From positions 10,560 to 19,051 of the forward strand of contig DOKP01000060.1 in assembly GCA_003510795.1 (NCBI GenBank): DNA of 8,492 bases, given 5' to 3'. Shown here in pieces: positions 1 to 6,651 of this stretch. Source of the DNA: Candidatus Moraniibacteriota bacterium (GTDB lineage Bacteria > Patescibacteriota > Minisyncoccia > Moranbacterales > UBA9337). A program made the position numbers and the translations under genes. The notes under the pieces are model-generated. The model worked only from the letters and a program-made list of their open reading frames with translations. It made no database searches and had not been told where the DNA came from. Numbering within the stretch: the stretch's first letter is position 1; every line of letters starts with the position of its first letter.

Positions 1-49
1 ACCGATCCTCATCAGAGGGGTGGGACAATACTACGCCGGAAAAATTCGC

Positions 50-622
50 TTACTTATTGGCAAGCTCCGGATGTTTGCCTTGGTCGAGTTTACCGAACGG
101 CTTCAATGAAACCGTCGGCGCGTTGGAATACATCACGATCCCGATGGCCAAAGTATTGAGGTCTCCGTTATTGGAAACCACAAATGGATCAGCCGGATCA
201 TGCACCAGAGCCAAGCGACCGTCCGCACTGCGACCCCAGAAATGTTCCACTACGGGTACGCCTGCTACTCTGGCCGAGTTGGGAATACGGAAAGTTGCCT
301 TGCCGTTAATCACCTTGGCGACCACGAAAGGCTCTCTGATGCCCTTGGCATCCATGATGCCGGAGTAGAGAGCTACGGTGTCGGCAGTGGTCAGATTTTC
401 ACCCCTGGTGTCAACGCCTATCGGGGTAAACCGCACGTTGGTAAGGGTAATGATGACATCATTTCCGTCGTCATTGATCGAAGTCAGCATATGCCCACTG
501 CCCGATCCCAACTGAGGTATTTCTCCTACGTCGTACTTCACAGTACTTGCGGCCATCGCTGATCCCCAAAGAAAAAATATTCCAACTACCATCGCAAGGA
601 CACTTCTCATTTGCTTTTTCAT
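50..622 (-). CDS. Small secreted protein of unknown family
   Basis: Predicted 190-residue exported protein that I do not recognise. The N-terminus is a clear Sec signal peptide: a basic start (MKKQMR), a hydrophobic core, and an AMA-A cleavage site around residue 25. The mature part of about 165 residues is rich in beta-prone stretches with no transmembrane segment and no catalytic motif I can name. It includes VIITLTNVRF, ATFRIPNSARV and a conserved-looking HDPADPFVVSNNGD turn region. The start at 622 is chosen because a strong SD (GAAGGAGG) lies 5 nt before it. A possible upstream start at 643 would place that SD inside the gene. It lies 198 bp downstream of the LysM gene on the same strand and has its own candidate promoter. 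This is the most GC-rich gene in the window (37 of 60 bases are G/C at 181-240). Probable role: periplasmic or surface protein. Confidence 0.8.
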   Translation of the reverse strand: MKKQMRSVLAMVVGIFFLWGSAMAASTVKYDVGEIPQLGSGSGHMLTSINDDGNDVIITLTNVRFTPIGVDTRGENLTTADTVALYSGIMDAKGIREPFVVAKVINGKATFRIPNSARVAGVPVVEHFWGRSADGRLALVHDPADPFVVSNNGDLNTLAIGIVMYSNAPTVSLKPFGKLDQGKHPELANK

Positions 623-685
623 AATTTCCTCCTTCGGAAACATTTGATTGTTTGCCCAAAGATCAGGCGAAGAACTTCTGCTTTA

Positions 686-715
686 ATTTTACTACACTAA
701 AACTATTTTAACCAA
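686..715 (-). promoter_or_regulatory. Candidate sigma70 promoter for the small secreted protein gene
   Basis: On the minus strand, TTGGTT (710-715) is followed 18 nt later by TAAAAT (686-691). This gives a 5' untranslated region of roughly 55-60 nt before the ATG at 622. The match is moderate (4/6 at -35, 5/6 at -10) in an AT-rich spacer, so it is only a candidate. Confidence 0.4.
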
Positions 716-751
716 GTATTTGCTGGTGCATTACACATCCACTGAGGCGAT

Positions 752-777
752 CACACTGTTCCCTTTCAGGCAGTGTG
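752..777 (-). other. Stem-loop downstream of the LysM gene
   Basis: CACACTG (752-758) and CAGTGTG (771-777) form a 7-bp perfect stem around a 12-nt loop, about 45 nt after the LysM stop codon. It could end or stabilise the lipoprotein-LysM transcript. No T-run follows on the minus strand, so it is not called an intrinsic terminator. Confidence 0.3.
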
Positions 778-820
778 TGTTCCTCCAACAAATAAATTGG
801 TTTATGTCATAACGGACAAA

Positions 821-2563
821 CTATAAATAGTCTGCCGGGTTTGCGAGAAGTTTCGAGCCATTCTCGAGGCCTCGCAATTCCTCCTCAGAAACCGAAGTAA
901 TCTGAGAAGCCTCATAGGCTCTCCAAGATCCATCAATGCTTATATAGCCACTGATTGGATGCCATTGTCCCTTGTCTTGAAATTTGTAATTCAGAACTGA
1001 GACTCCTGCTATGACATTGTTGTAACTAGAAAGCTCAAAGGCTGGCCCGATTTTGACAAAAGTCTCGTCATCAGCTGACCACTCATACCCTCCACCGAAA
1101 TTAAATCCAGGTGAAAGGTTGAGAGAGTTATTCTCACCGAGATTAAACTCATAAATCCATTGAACATAATTTGCTTCAATGACTTTGTTGTTGGTTTTTT
1201 CGCCCCTCTTTACTTTCGTGCTAAAAGGAAAGCGACCTTCAACGTTTACCTCGAATTTTTTGAGCCACTTGTCTTTAAGATCTTCCAATTCGCGGTAAAA
1301 ATTACCGTGAGCAGACAATAAAATAAAATCATCCACTTGCTTATTGCCACCTGATCCCATCCAAGTGCCGTCGTTCCAAAGCCTCCCGATCATCGCATCG
1401 AAATCATAATCAGAATTCTTGGCGTAAACTTTGGTCGTAACGCCCGCAGCTGCCTCTCTCCACTTATAATCATAGTGCCGAGCAGCAATTCCCTCTCCGC
1501 CAGACAAAAATCCTACAAAGCCGAAGCCGACGTGTTTAATTCCGAGAGAATTTTCCTCTGGTTTATACCAGAGCGGACGATAACGAAATTTAGTCCATCC
1601 ATAATAACCATGGTTATCGTTACCCGCTATACGCGAACGATAATTTCCCGGACCGACATACCAGTCCCAATTATCGGGACCGGACTTGCTCCATTTTTCA
1701 GGAGGAGCTTTTGCAATCGGCGGAATAATCATGTTTATTCCAGGTGGAGGGGCATCATTTTTTACTGTTAGAGGAGGTGGCTGAGTTATTTTCGGAGGTC
1801 CGCTAACCATTACAATCAGTGTAGGATTGTCGCAGATTATCGGCAACAACAAATAATCATCCCCGAAATGGTAAATTTTTCCCATCTCAGAATGAGACGG
1901 ATCAAATCTATCATTAAGGAAAAGTTGTTCATTGTTAAACCCTGTCAATATTTGCACAGGTTTCTTTCCTTCTCCACCCGAAAGCATCTTTACCATCTTA
2001 TAGATACTTCCGTCCTCTGCTAGTACAAGCCCGCCTTCGGACTTGGGCTGGACATTCGCCCATATTGATTTACCTTCTTGGACAGACTTCAGTAAGCCCG
2101 TCTGAGCTTTCGCGTCATAACCAAGAACTGGCAAATCTTGGGCCAATTTTCCCCGGTACATATTGCCCCCAGGATAAATCCAATCTTTCTTCAGGACAAT
2201 GTATCTTGAGCTTGGAAAATTGGCTTTTCCTTTTTCGAGTTCCGCTTTTTTCAGAACTACAGCAGCTGTCTTCATTTTCGAGACAGCTTTTTTCACTGCT
2301 TGATTTTTCTCGAGAGCAACTTTCTTCAGAGAATCCTTGCCCCCTTCTTTTTTGGTCGGGATTTCCAATACCCAACCGATTTGAATTATGTATTTTGGGC
2401 TCTTAATTCTTGGATTGAGGGCCTGAATTTCTTTGGCCCCGACTCCGTATTTCTTGGCGATTCCCCAAAGGGTATTACCAGGTTTAACTGTGTAACCTGC
2501 CATGGCACTGCTCGCAAAGAGCAACACCAAAAGCAGATTTACTAACCACAACATTCTTTTCAT
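821..2563 (-). CDS. LysM-domain envelope protein with Pro-rich linker and barrel-like C-terminus
   Basis: Exported 580-residue protein. Residues 1-22 are a signal peptide (hydrophobic core, SSAMA-G cleavage). Residues 23-69 are one LysM module: YTVKPGNTLWGIAKKYGV, then the N-P pair at 50-51 and GWVLEIP, which is expected to bind peptidoglycan or related glycans. Residues 70-115 are a Lys/Glu-rich, probably helical spacer. Residues 115-255 are an unassigned beta-rich region, and 256-290 are Pro-rich (PPKITQPPPL, APPPG). Residues 295-555 consist of alternating aromatic/polar strands with Gly turns, such as SPGFNFGGGYEW, and resemble an outer-membrane beta-barrel. The protein lacks a C-terminal Phe, so the barrel is an inference. 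The start has SD GGAAGGAGG 6 nt upstream, lying inside the preceding gene; the ATGA overlap with that gene implies translational coupling. The LysM assignment is firm and the rest is unrecognised. Confidence 0.88.
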   Translation of the reverse strand: MKRMLWLVNLLLVLLFASSAMAGYTVKPGNTLWGIAKKYGVGAKEIQALNPRIKSPKYIIQIGWVLEIPTKKEGGKDSLKKVALEKNQAVKKAVSKMKTAAVVLKKAELEKGKANFPSSRYIVLKKDWIYPGGNMYRGKLAQDLPVLGYDAKAQTGLLKSVQEGKSIWANVQPKSEGGLVLAEDGSIYKMVKMLSGGEGKKPVQILTGFNNEQLFLNDRFDPSHSEMGKIYHFGDDYLLLPIICDNPTLIVMVSGPPKITQPPPLTVKNDAPPPGINMIIPPIAKAPPEKWSKSGPDNWDWYVGPGNYRSRIAGNDNHGYYGWTKFRYRPLWYKPEENSLGIKHVGFGFVGFLSGGEGIAARHYDYKWREAAAGVTTKVYAKNSDYDFDAMIGRLWNDGTWMGSGGNKQVDDFILLSAHGNFYRELEDLKDKWLKKFEVNVEGRFPFSTKVKRGEKTNNKVIEANYVQWIYEFNLGENNSLNLSPGFNFGGGYEWSADDETFVKIGPAFELSSYNNVIAGVSVLNYKFQDKGQWHPISGYISIDGSWRAYEASQITSVSEEELRGLENGSKLLANPADYL

Positions 2564-3555
2564 GGCGTTCCTCCTTCCTCGAGTTTTTGTTGCAACGCGT
2601 AGATGACTTCATCTCTCTCCTGAAGGAGGGTTTTGAAATCAGCTGACATCTTCCTAAAACGTGATTTTAAATCTCCCCGCTTACATTCAGCGAGAGAATA
2701 AAAACCTTCCATCGGACCATTGCTGGCTGCAATTAATCCATTCAAAACAGCCCCAATTGTGCCAACGCCCAACGAAATTGGTTCGATGGTGGCCGGAATA
2801 ACAGCCGCTCTGGCAAATCTCTGTCCAGGAGTAGCCCCAGTATTCTCCATGGCTTTAGATTGGAAATCTGCCAAAGACATATATCCCTGACGGATCTCGC
2901 CATCTCTCATGGTATGCCTATTAGTCAGTCGCGTAGCCAATTGGGATTTAAATTCTTCCCACCGAGCCGAACCAACTTTAATTTCCTCTACAAACTGAAA
3001 GTTTGCAGGAATTTCAAGCCCTCGCGCCTGAGAATATTTTCTCCAGAAGCTTTCAATTTCCTGGATATTCATTCCCACAGCAGAAAAAAGTTTAGCTTTG
3101 TAGTTTGCGTCTTTTTCGAATTTATCCGAATCATAAGCAAACTCTTCGCTAGAAATATCATGCATTGTGTGTCCATCTCGACTGAGATAGACAACCCTGC
3201 CGATATCTTTTTTCCGCCCAACCAACACCGCTCGCATGATCTGATCAGCCCAAGCGTTAGCTTCGGTAATCAGAGCATAGCCTTTAATTTTTCCATCTGT
3301 AATAACTGGGAAAATTCCCACGTCCAAATCTTTGTGGGAAAATCCCTCCACCCCCCAAAGGCCTGGGTCAAGAATTATGGGGAATATAGTTACATATTGC
3401 TCCCCATCTTTTTCCATTTGCTCTGGGTGAGGCATCGAAATTGCCTCTTTTGCCTGAGAAAAGCCATCGTTAGTAACCTTGGCTGGCGTAGCGCATCCTG
3501 CCAATAATAATAGCAGGATTAACAAAAACGATAACCACAAATCATTCTTTTTCAT
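2560..3555 (-). CDS. Predicted lipoprotein, family unknown
   Basis: Predicted 331-residue lipoprotein. Residues 3-20 are a long Leu-rich hydrophobic core, followed by a lipobox LLAG-C with lipidated Cys21. The +2 residue is Ala, not Asp, which in classical diderms favours outer-membrane sorting. No catalytic motif is recognised in the mature part. It has a beta-rich section around 52-125 (YVTIFPIILDPGLWGVEGF, IGRVVYLSRDGHTMHDIS), a mainly helical section 140-240, a weakly hydrophobic Gly/Ala stretch 250-278, and a probable coiled coil at 295-326. The start at 3555 is preferred over 3588 because SD AAGGAGA sits 7 nt upstream and the signal peptide then begins properly with MKKN. It is first in a two-gene operon with the LysM protein (4-bp overlap), so the two products probably work together at the envelope. 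Confidence 0.85.
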   Translation of the reverse strand: MKKNDLWLSFLLILLLLLAGCATPAKVTNDGFSQAKEAISMPHPEQMEKDGEQYVTIFPIILDPGLWGVEGFSHKDLDVGIFPVITDGKIKGYALITEANAWADQIMRAVLVGRKKDIGRVVYLSRDGHTMHDISSEEFAYDSDKFEKDANYKAKLFSAVGMNIQEIESFWRKYSQARGLEIPANFQFVEEIKVGSARWEEFKSQLATRLTNRHTMRDGEIRQGYMSLADFQSKAMENTGATPGQRFARAAVIPATIEPISLGVGTIGAVLNGLIAASNGPMEGFYSLAECKRGDLKSRFRKMSADFKTLLQERDEVIYALQQKLEEGGTP

Positions 3556-3591
3556 CACAGTTCTCCTTATGCAAAGGTTGAATCTCAATAA

Positions 3592-3620
3592 ACTATATCA
3601 AACAGAATCATAACTGTATA
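3592..3620 (-). promoter_or_regulatory. Candidate promoter of the lipoprotein-LysM operon
   Basis: On the minus strand, TATACA (3615-3620, 4/6 match to -35) is followed 17 nt later by TATAGT (3592-3597, 5/6 match to -10). This places the transcript start about 30 nt before the ATG at 3555. The promoter is overlapped by an inverted repeat listed separately. Confidence 0.4.
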
Positions 3621-3627
3621 TTCTGTT
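3601..3627. promoter_or_regulatory. Operator-like inverted repeat over the promoter
   Basis: AACAGAAT (3601-3608) and ATTCTGTT (3620-3627) form a perfect 8-bp inverted repeat with an 11-nt centre. Half-site centres are about 19 bp apart, close to two helical turns. It covers the -35 and spacer of the candidate promoter, which is where a dimeric repressor would bind. No regulator gene is in the window. Confidence 0.35.
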
Positions 3628-3650
3628 GTTAAGGTTCTAAACTCACTTTA

Positions 3651-3702
3651 TTGTGAGTTGGTTTTAAAATCCTTACCCAAAGAATTTAAAACCAACTCAC
3701 AA
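3651..3702 (-). repeat. 18-bp perfect inverted repeat (long hairpin) at the block boundary
   Basis: The left arm 3651-3668 and right arm 3685-3702 are perfect reverse complements (18 bp) around a 16-nt loop, beginning 12 nt after the stop of the Wzz-like gene. A third copy of the GTGAGTT/AACTCAC heptamer lies at 3640-3646 and could pair with 3653-3659 instead, giving a mutually exclusive small hairpin. No clear T-run follows on either strand, so it may be a transcript end by stem strength alone, an attenuator-like switch, or an insertion/assembly scar. Confidence 0.6.
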
Positions 3703-3714
3703 AACTATTTTAAA

Positions 3715-4386
3715 TTATTTCATTTCTTTTAAACTGTTTAGATATTCTTCTCTTTCCTCTCTTTTAAACATCATCATTACAAAAGTATAATAAATGTGTA
3801 TAAGCTTAAGTGCTCCTCCCAAAACAAATCCACCCGCTACTACCAATAAAATTTTTCCAATACTTGGATTTTTTTCGGTAACCGGGCCGGATAACACTCG
3901 CACGTCCAGATTTACTTTTCCTCGAAAAAGATAATTTTTAGTTACCATTATCTCTGAGATCCCTTGCGATATTCCAATGGCTACTTCCCTATTATTATCA
4001 TAGACCCTAACCTTCATAATTCCTAGATTAGGACTTTTTTCTATTTCCACTGCTTTTTTCCATTTCTTTTGAGACTCTCTTTCGTCCAGAGGAAAATAGG
4101 CTGGTGATATCTTATTAGTATTTTTTAATTCATTTATAAAAACACTACTGTAGACAGCCTCACTTAAAACCCCTCCCAAATATTCAGCTGACTTTGATAA
4201 GGAATAAAAATCTTGAGTCCCCATTTGATCTTGAACTATCAAATAATCAGTTGTGGTCTCATATCTTTTTTGAGTAAAGATAAAAGCATAAAAGGAAATT
4301 AAAGAAACAATTAAGCCAAACAGAATAATTATTCCCATTTTGTTTTTTATCAATCTCAAAAAATCCCTTGTTTCTAAGCTCATCAT
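3715..4386 (-). CDS. Wzz/CpsC-type chain-length determinant (polysaccharide co-polymerase)
   Basis: 223-residue inner-membrane protein with polysaccharide co-polymerase (PCP) topology. It has a short cytoplasmic N-terminus (LETRDFLRLIKNK), TM1 at about 17-37, an extracytoplasmic domain of about 140 residues (38-177), and TM2 at about 178-206. A Pro-containing segment just before TM2 (LSGPVTEKNPSIGK) and the RYETTTDYLI strand just after TM1 are typical of Wzz-like domains. A charged tail (MFKREEREEYLNSLKEMK) ends the protein; there is no BY-kinase domain and no tyrosine cluster. Family members set the chain length of surface polysaccharides by working with a Wzy polymerase or ABC exporter, none of which is in the window. 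The start is uncertain between two adjacent ATGs (4386 and 4383) and no SD is visible. It has its own promoter, and the gene upstream ends in a terminator, so it is probably monocistronic. Confidence 0.78.
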   Translation of the reverse strand: MMSLETRDFLRLIKNKMGIIILFGLIVSLISFYAFIFTQKRYETTTDYLIVQDQMGTQDFYSLSKSAEYLGGVLSEAVYSSVFINELKNTNKISPAYFPLDERESQKKWKKAVEIEKSPNLGIMKVRVYDNNREVAIGISQGISEIMVTKNYLFRGKVNLDVRVLSGPVTEKNPSIGKILLVVAGGFVLGGALKLIHIYYTFVMMMFKREEREEYLNSLKEMK

Positions 4387-4429
4387 AGATTTAAATACAA
4401 TTATTACATCTTATATTAATTAACATACC

Positions 4430-4458
4430 ACCTTACCAAAAAACAAGCTTTTTGTCAA
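4430..4458 (-). promoter_or_regulatory. Sigma70-type promoter for the Wzz-like gene
   Basis: On the minus strand a perfect TTGACA (4453-4458) is followed by a 17-nt spacer and TAAGGT (4430-4435). It lies about 45 nt before the start codon and just downstream of the upstream gene's terminator, a sensible arrangement. The 12-mer TTTCCTTGACAA around the -35 recurs at the promoter of the plus-strand gene at 7989. Confidence 0.6.
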
Positions 4459-4474
4459 GGAAATTTTAACAAAC

Positions 4475-4508
4475 AAAAAACCTACTCGTTAAATCAAGTA
4501 AGTTTTTT
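4475..4508 (-). terminator. Intrinsic terminator of the glycoside hydrolase-peptidase gene
   Basis: Read on the minus strand, an A-tract plus ACTTACTTG (4508-4495), a 6-nt loop, and CGAGTAGG (4488-4481) followed by six T's and GTTTGTT form a 14-bp stem. The two imperfect positions become G-U pairs only in minus-strand RNA; on the other strand they are C-A mismatches. This fixes the direction. It sits 34 nt after the stop codon at 4543. Confidence 0.8.
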
Positions 4509-4542
4509 TTATTTTTATTTATTCGAGTCGCCCTATTGAGAT

Positions 4543-6246
4543 TTATTCTACAATTATCATCGCTTTTTTACCATTTTCGATATTCTCTTTATCACCAGTA
4601 AAATCATGGATTGCCGCATATAACACATCCAATTTATATGTATAATTTTCCCCTCTTCTGGTGCCTGGGTCGTTAGTAATTATTAAACCGTCTTTAGTAA
4701 AGCCGGTTAAAACCAAATTATGATAAAGCGGTCCGGGCGCGGTAAAATAAGGATTGCCCAATTTTCTACCAGCTGCTGGAACGATAATCGGATTGCCCTG
4801 AGATAAATATTTTTTGATATCTTCTTTGGTAAAATCATACACTACTTTCAAATTTTCTATTTGATAAAAATCTTTAGCTAATTTTATCGTCTCTTGAACG
4901 CTTGTGTCCTTATAATCTCCATATTTTTCGATTTGAAAATCAATCATTTCTTGAATCTCTTTTTCTCCTGAGTTTTTATCTAAAGTTTTTCCTTTTAAAT
5001 AAGCACTAAGCATTATTAAAGATGTTTCTTCGCAAGCCTCTTCATGTTTTTCGTCCCACACGCCTAGTGGCGCTTGAGAGAGAAAAGGAACTTTAATGCT
5101 AATATTTTCTACAATCTCAGATTCTACTTCTTTTTCTTTTTTGACACCTTCGTCATTAGCTTTATTGTTATCCCCACTACCCGCATCAGCTTCAACTATT
5201 TTCTTCTCTTCATCGCTAATTTCTTTCATTGATTCATCTGAATAATTTTTTTGAAATATCTCTCTGGCCGTGTCCCAAAGTACAGGAATGTTTTGTTTAT
5301 CCTTTAACCAATACCACCATTCCACTCCCCAAATATAAATTGTGTCAAAGCCTGATTTTTGAGCATATTCCACATTAGCTACCAATTTCACTTCATTCAT
5401 TGATTTGAACTGCTCTTCTACCGGTTGGTTAGTCGTCCAACCTTTTACCCACGGTTCTCCTTGAAGCTCAATTACAATTGCATTTTTTTGACCAGCAAAC
5501 TTATCGATAATCCATTTTTTAATCAAGAAGAACCTAGGACCGATCGGGTAGATATAATAACCCCAGCCTTCTTTATAAACATTCCTGTACATCGTGGTGC
5601 CAAAAACATCCGCTCGCTTAGCAGCCGGAATCCAAGTGCTTAACTCCCCGCTATCTGTAACGATAATTGGTCGACTATTATCCATCTGTCGAACTGTTTT
5701 TATTTCCCTGTCCAATAAATCTACATCCAAGGCGGGGCAAACTCCAAAATCTAAAAAAGGCTCATTTTCCACCTGCCAATTTTTTACTTCAGTATTATTC
5801 TGGTACCTCTTGACCACTATTTTTAAAAATTCAATTAATTCCGCTTTTCTTTCCTGATCATCACCCACCCACTTAGGCACAAAACATTCTGGCCAACGAG
5901 GTACTTTTTGACCAATGGTTAAAATAATTTCGGCATTTCTTTTTTTGGCCTCTTCTAATTGCCAATCAATGTCGGAAAAATCATATTTATTTTTTTCTGT
6001 TTCTACCAGATCCCAATAAACTGGCACTCTAACTTTTCGCACTTTTAAATCATCTAGCATTGCGATATAACTAGCCCTCCAATCCAACCCAATATCGCTA
6101 GCATAGCGCATGGAAAAAGTTACCCCCAAGTTGGCTTTTTTAACTTCATTTTTAACTGGGAAATTTAACACTATAAAAACAAGCACGATTAATCCAACTA
6201 CACTCAGCAGAACAAATAAAGTTATTTTTAATATTTTTTTTATCAT
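4543..6246 (-). CDS. Membrane-anchored glycoside hydrolase (clan A-like TIM barrel) fused to C39-like peptidase
   Basis: 567-residue bifunctional surface protein. Residues 5-28 are an uncleaved N-terminal membrane anchor. Residues 35-335 look like a GH clan A barrel: VRVPVYWDLVE (72-82), a strand ILTIGQKVPRWP, WQVENEP (157-163) with probable acid/base Glu162, VTDSGEL, and IVIELQGEPW with probable nucleophile Glu260. The last strand is IYIWGVEWWYW. Residues 336-382 are a Glu/Lys/Asp-rich linker. Residues 383-550 match the C39-like family 2 papain fold: VPFLSQAPLGVWDEKHEEACEE with Cys405, YHNLVLTGF with His509, and NDPGTR with Asp526. Both active sites look intact. No substrate can be deduced; surface polysaccharide for the barrel and protein or peptide for the C39 domain are guesses. 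The start at 6246 has no SD and abuts an 8-bp repeat array; the gene ends in a strong terminator. Confidence 0.85.
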   Translation of the reverse strand: MIKKILKITLFVLLSVVGLIVLVFIVLNFPVKNEVKKANLGVTFSMRYASDIGLDWRASYIAMLDDLKVRKVRVPVYWDLVETEKNKYDFSDIDWQLEEAKKRNAEIILTIGQKVPRWPECFVPKWVGDDQERKAELIEFLKIVVKRYQNNTEVKNWQVENEPFLDFGVCPALDVDLLDREIKTVRQMDNSRPIIVTDSGELSTWIPAAKRADVFGTTMYRNVYKEGWGYYIYPIGPRFFLIKKWIIDKFAGQKNAIVIELQGEPWVKGWTTNQPVEEQFKSMNEVKLVANVEYAQKSGFDTIYIWGVEWWYWLKDKQNIPVLWDTAREIFQKNYSDESMKEISDEEKKIVEADAGSGDNNKANDEGVKKEKEVESEIVENISIKVPFLSQAPLGVWDEKHEEACEETSLIMLSAYLKGKTLDKNSGEKEIQEMIDFQIEKYGDYKDTSVQETIKLAKDFYQIENLKVVYDFTKEDIKKYLSQGNPIIVPAAGRKLGNPYFTAPGPLYHNLVLTGFTKDGLIITNDPGTRRGENYTYKLDVLYAAIHDFTGDKENIENGKKAMIIVE

Positions 6247-6249
6247 ATT

Positions 6250-6353
6250 TTAGTATGTTAGCATGTCAACACGTTAACGCGTTAACATTTTAACATATTA
6301 GCATTTTAACACACAATCATATTAACACGTTAGCATATTAGCATTTTAACATT
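6250..6353. repeat. 13-unit tandem array of a degenerate 8-bp repeat (TTARCAYN)
   Basis: Thirteen consecutive 8-nt units with no phase slip, from TTAGTATG (6250) through TTAGCATG, TCAACACG, TTAACGCG, TTAACATT and so on to TTAACATT (6346-6353). The first three positions and the central CA are strongly kept, while the last base is free; TCAACACG and CAATCATA are the most diverged units. It ends 3 nt before the start codon of the hydrolase-peptidase gene. Most units contain TTA/TAA, and 8 is not a multiple of 3, so the array is closed in every minus-strand frame and is non-coding. Confidence 0.85.
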
Positions 6354-6359
6354 AATAGA

Positions 6360-6640
6360 GTGAATTATGAAGTAAGAATTATGAATAAAAACATTAAAAC
6401 AACTTATTTTAGTTTGTCTTTGCGATGTTTAAATTATCCTTGTGGATGATTTAAAAATCCCGACGTGGCAATCTAGTCCTTAATTTAACTTAGGCATTAT
6501 GCAAATTACTGGACTGCCACGCAATTTGAGAGTACTCAAATTACTCGCAGAGACGAGGGAAACGATTCGATAATTTTATTCATTCCCAAAATCTCAAATT
6601 CCCAGATTCCTAAATTCTTAATTCATAATTCTTAATTCAC
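6360..6640. repeat. Imperfect flanking inverted repeats around the cloverleaf element (copy 1)
   Basis: The left flank 6360-6386 reads GTGAATTA, 6 extra bases, then AAGAATTATGAAT. The right flank 6621-6640 is the reverse complement of the same sequence without the extra bases. They bracket the structured element at 6416-6554, giving a nested unit of about 280 bp. The remaining DNA of this gap is low-complexity AT-rich sequence with AATTCY-type runs at 6580-6640. No gene is seen in the 405-bp gap 6247-6651. Confidence 0.5.
6416..6554. repeat. Cloverleaf-like inverted-repeat element, copy 1 (MITE/REP-like)
   Basis: The outer stem pairs 6416-6425 with 6545-6554 (10 bp, one G-T). Inside are three arms. 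Arm A pairs TTTAAATTATCC (6428-6439) with 6444-6455 over a TTGT loop. Arm B pairs CGTGGCAATC (6464-6473) with GACTGCCACG (6512-6521), one mismatch. Arm C is a perfect AATTTGAG-AGTA-CTCAAATT hairpin (6523-6542). The 43-nt block 6512-6554 is identical to 7743-7785. It has no coding capacity and no transposase nearby. It lies downstream of the EamA gene, so it may also act in that transcript's 3' end. Confidence 0.75.
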
Positions 6641-6651
6641 CCTTCACTATT

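Noticed and set aside
57..562. Two plus-strand open frames over the small secreted protein gene
   Set aside because: They lie opposite a gene with signal peptide and strong SD, have no SD of their own and no recognisable protein features.
752..777. Stem-loop after the LysM gene as an intrinsic terminator or riboswitch
   Set aside because: No T-run follows the stem. A GGGAAC-like word faintly recalls cobalamin riboswitches, but the other conserved boxes are missing.
1604..1617. 14-bp perfect palindrome ATAACCATGGTTAT
   Set aside because: It lies within the LysM coding sequence over ordinary codons, with no second copy nearby.
2115..2406. Ser/Lys/Cys-rich minus-strand frame and plus-strand frames within the LysM gene
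   Set aside because: They are shifted readings of the Lys-rich spacer region; the composition is a product of A-rich codons.
6242..6269. TTGACA (6264-6269) with TATGAT (6242-6247) at 16-nt spacing on the minus strand, inside the 8-bp array
   Set aside because: The -10 would overlap the start codon of the hydrolase-peptidase gene, so transcripts would lack the ATG and membrane anchor start. It is probably a chance product of the repeat sequence.
6250..6353. CRISPR array
   Set aside because: The units are contiguous 8-mers with no spacers and no cas genes nearby.
6416..6554. tRNA or tRNA-like gene suggested by the cloverleaf
   Set aside because: Arm sizes and loops do not fit a tRNA, and no anticodon arm or T-loop motif is present.
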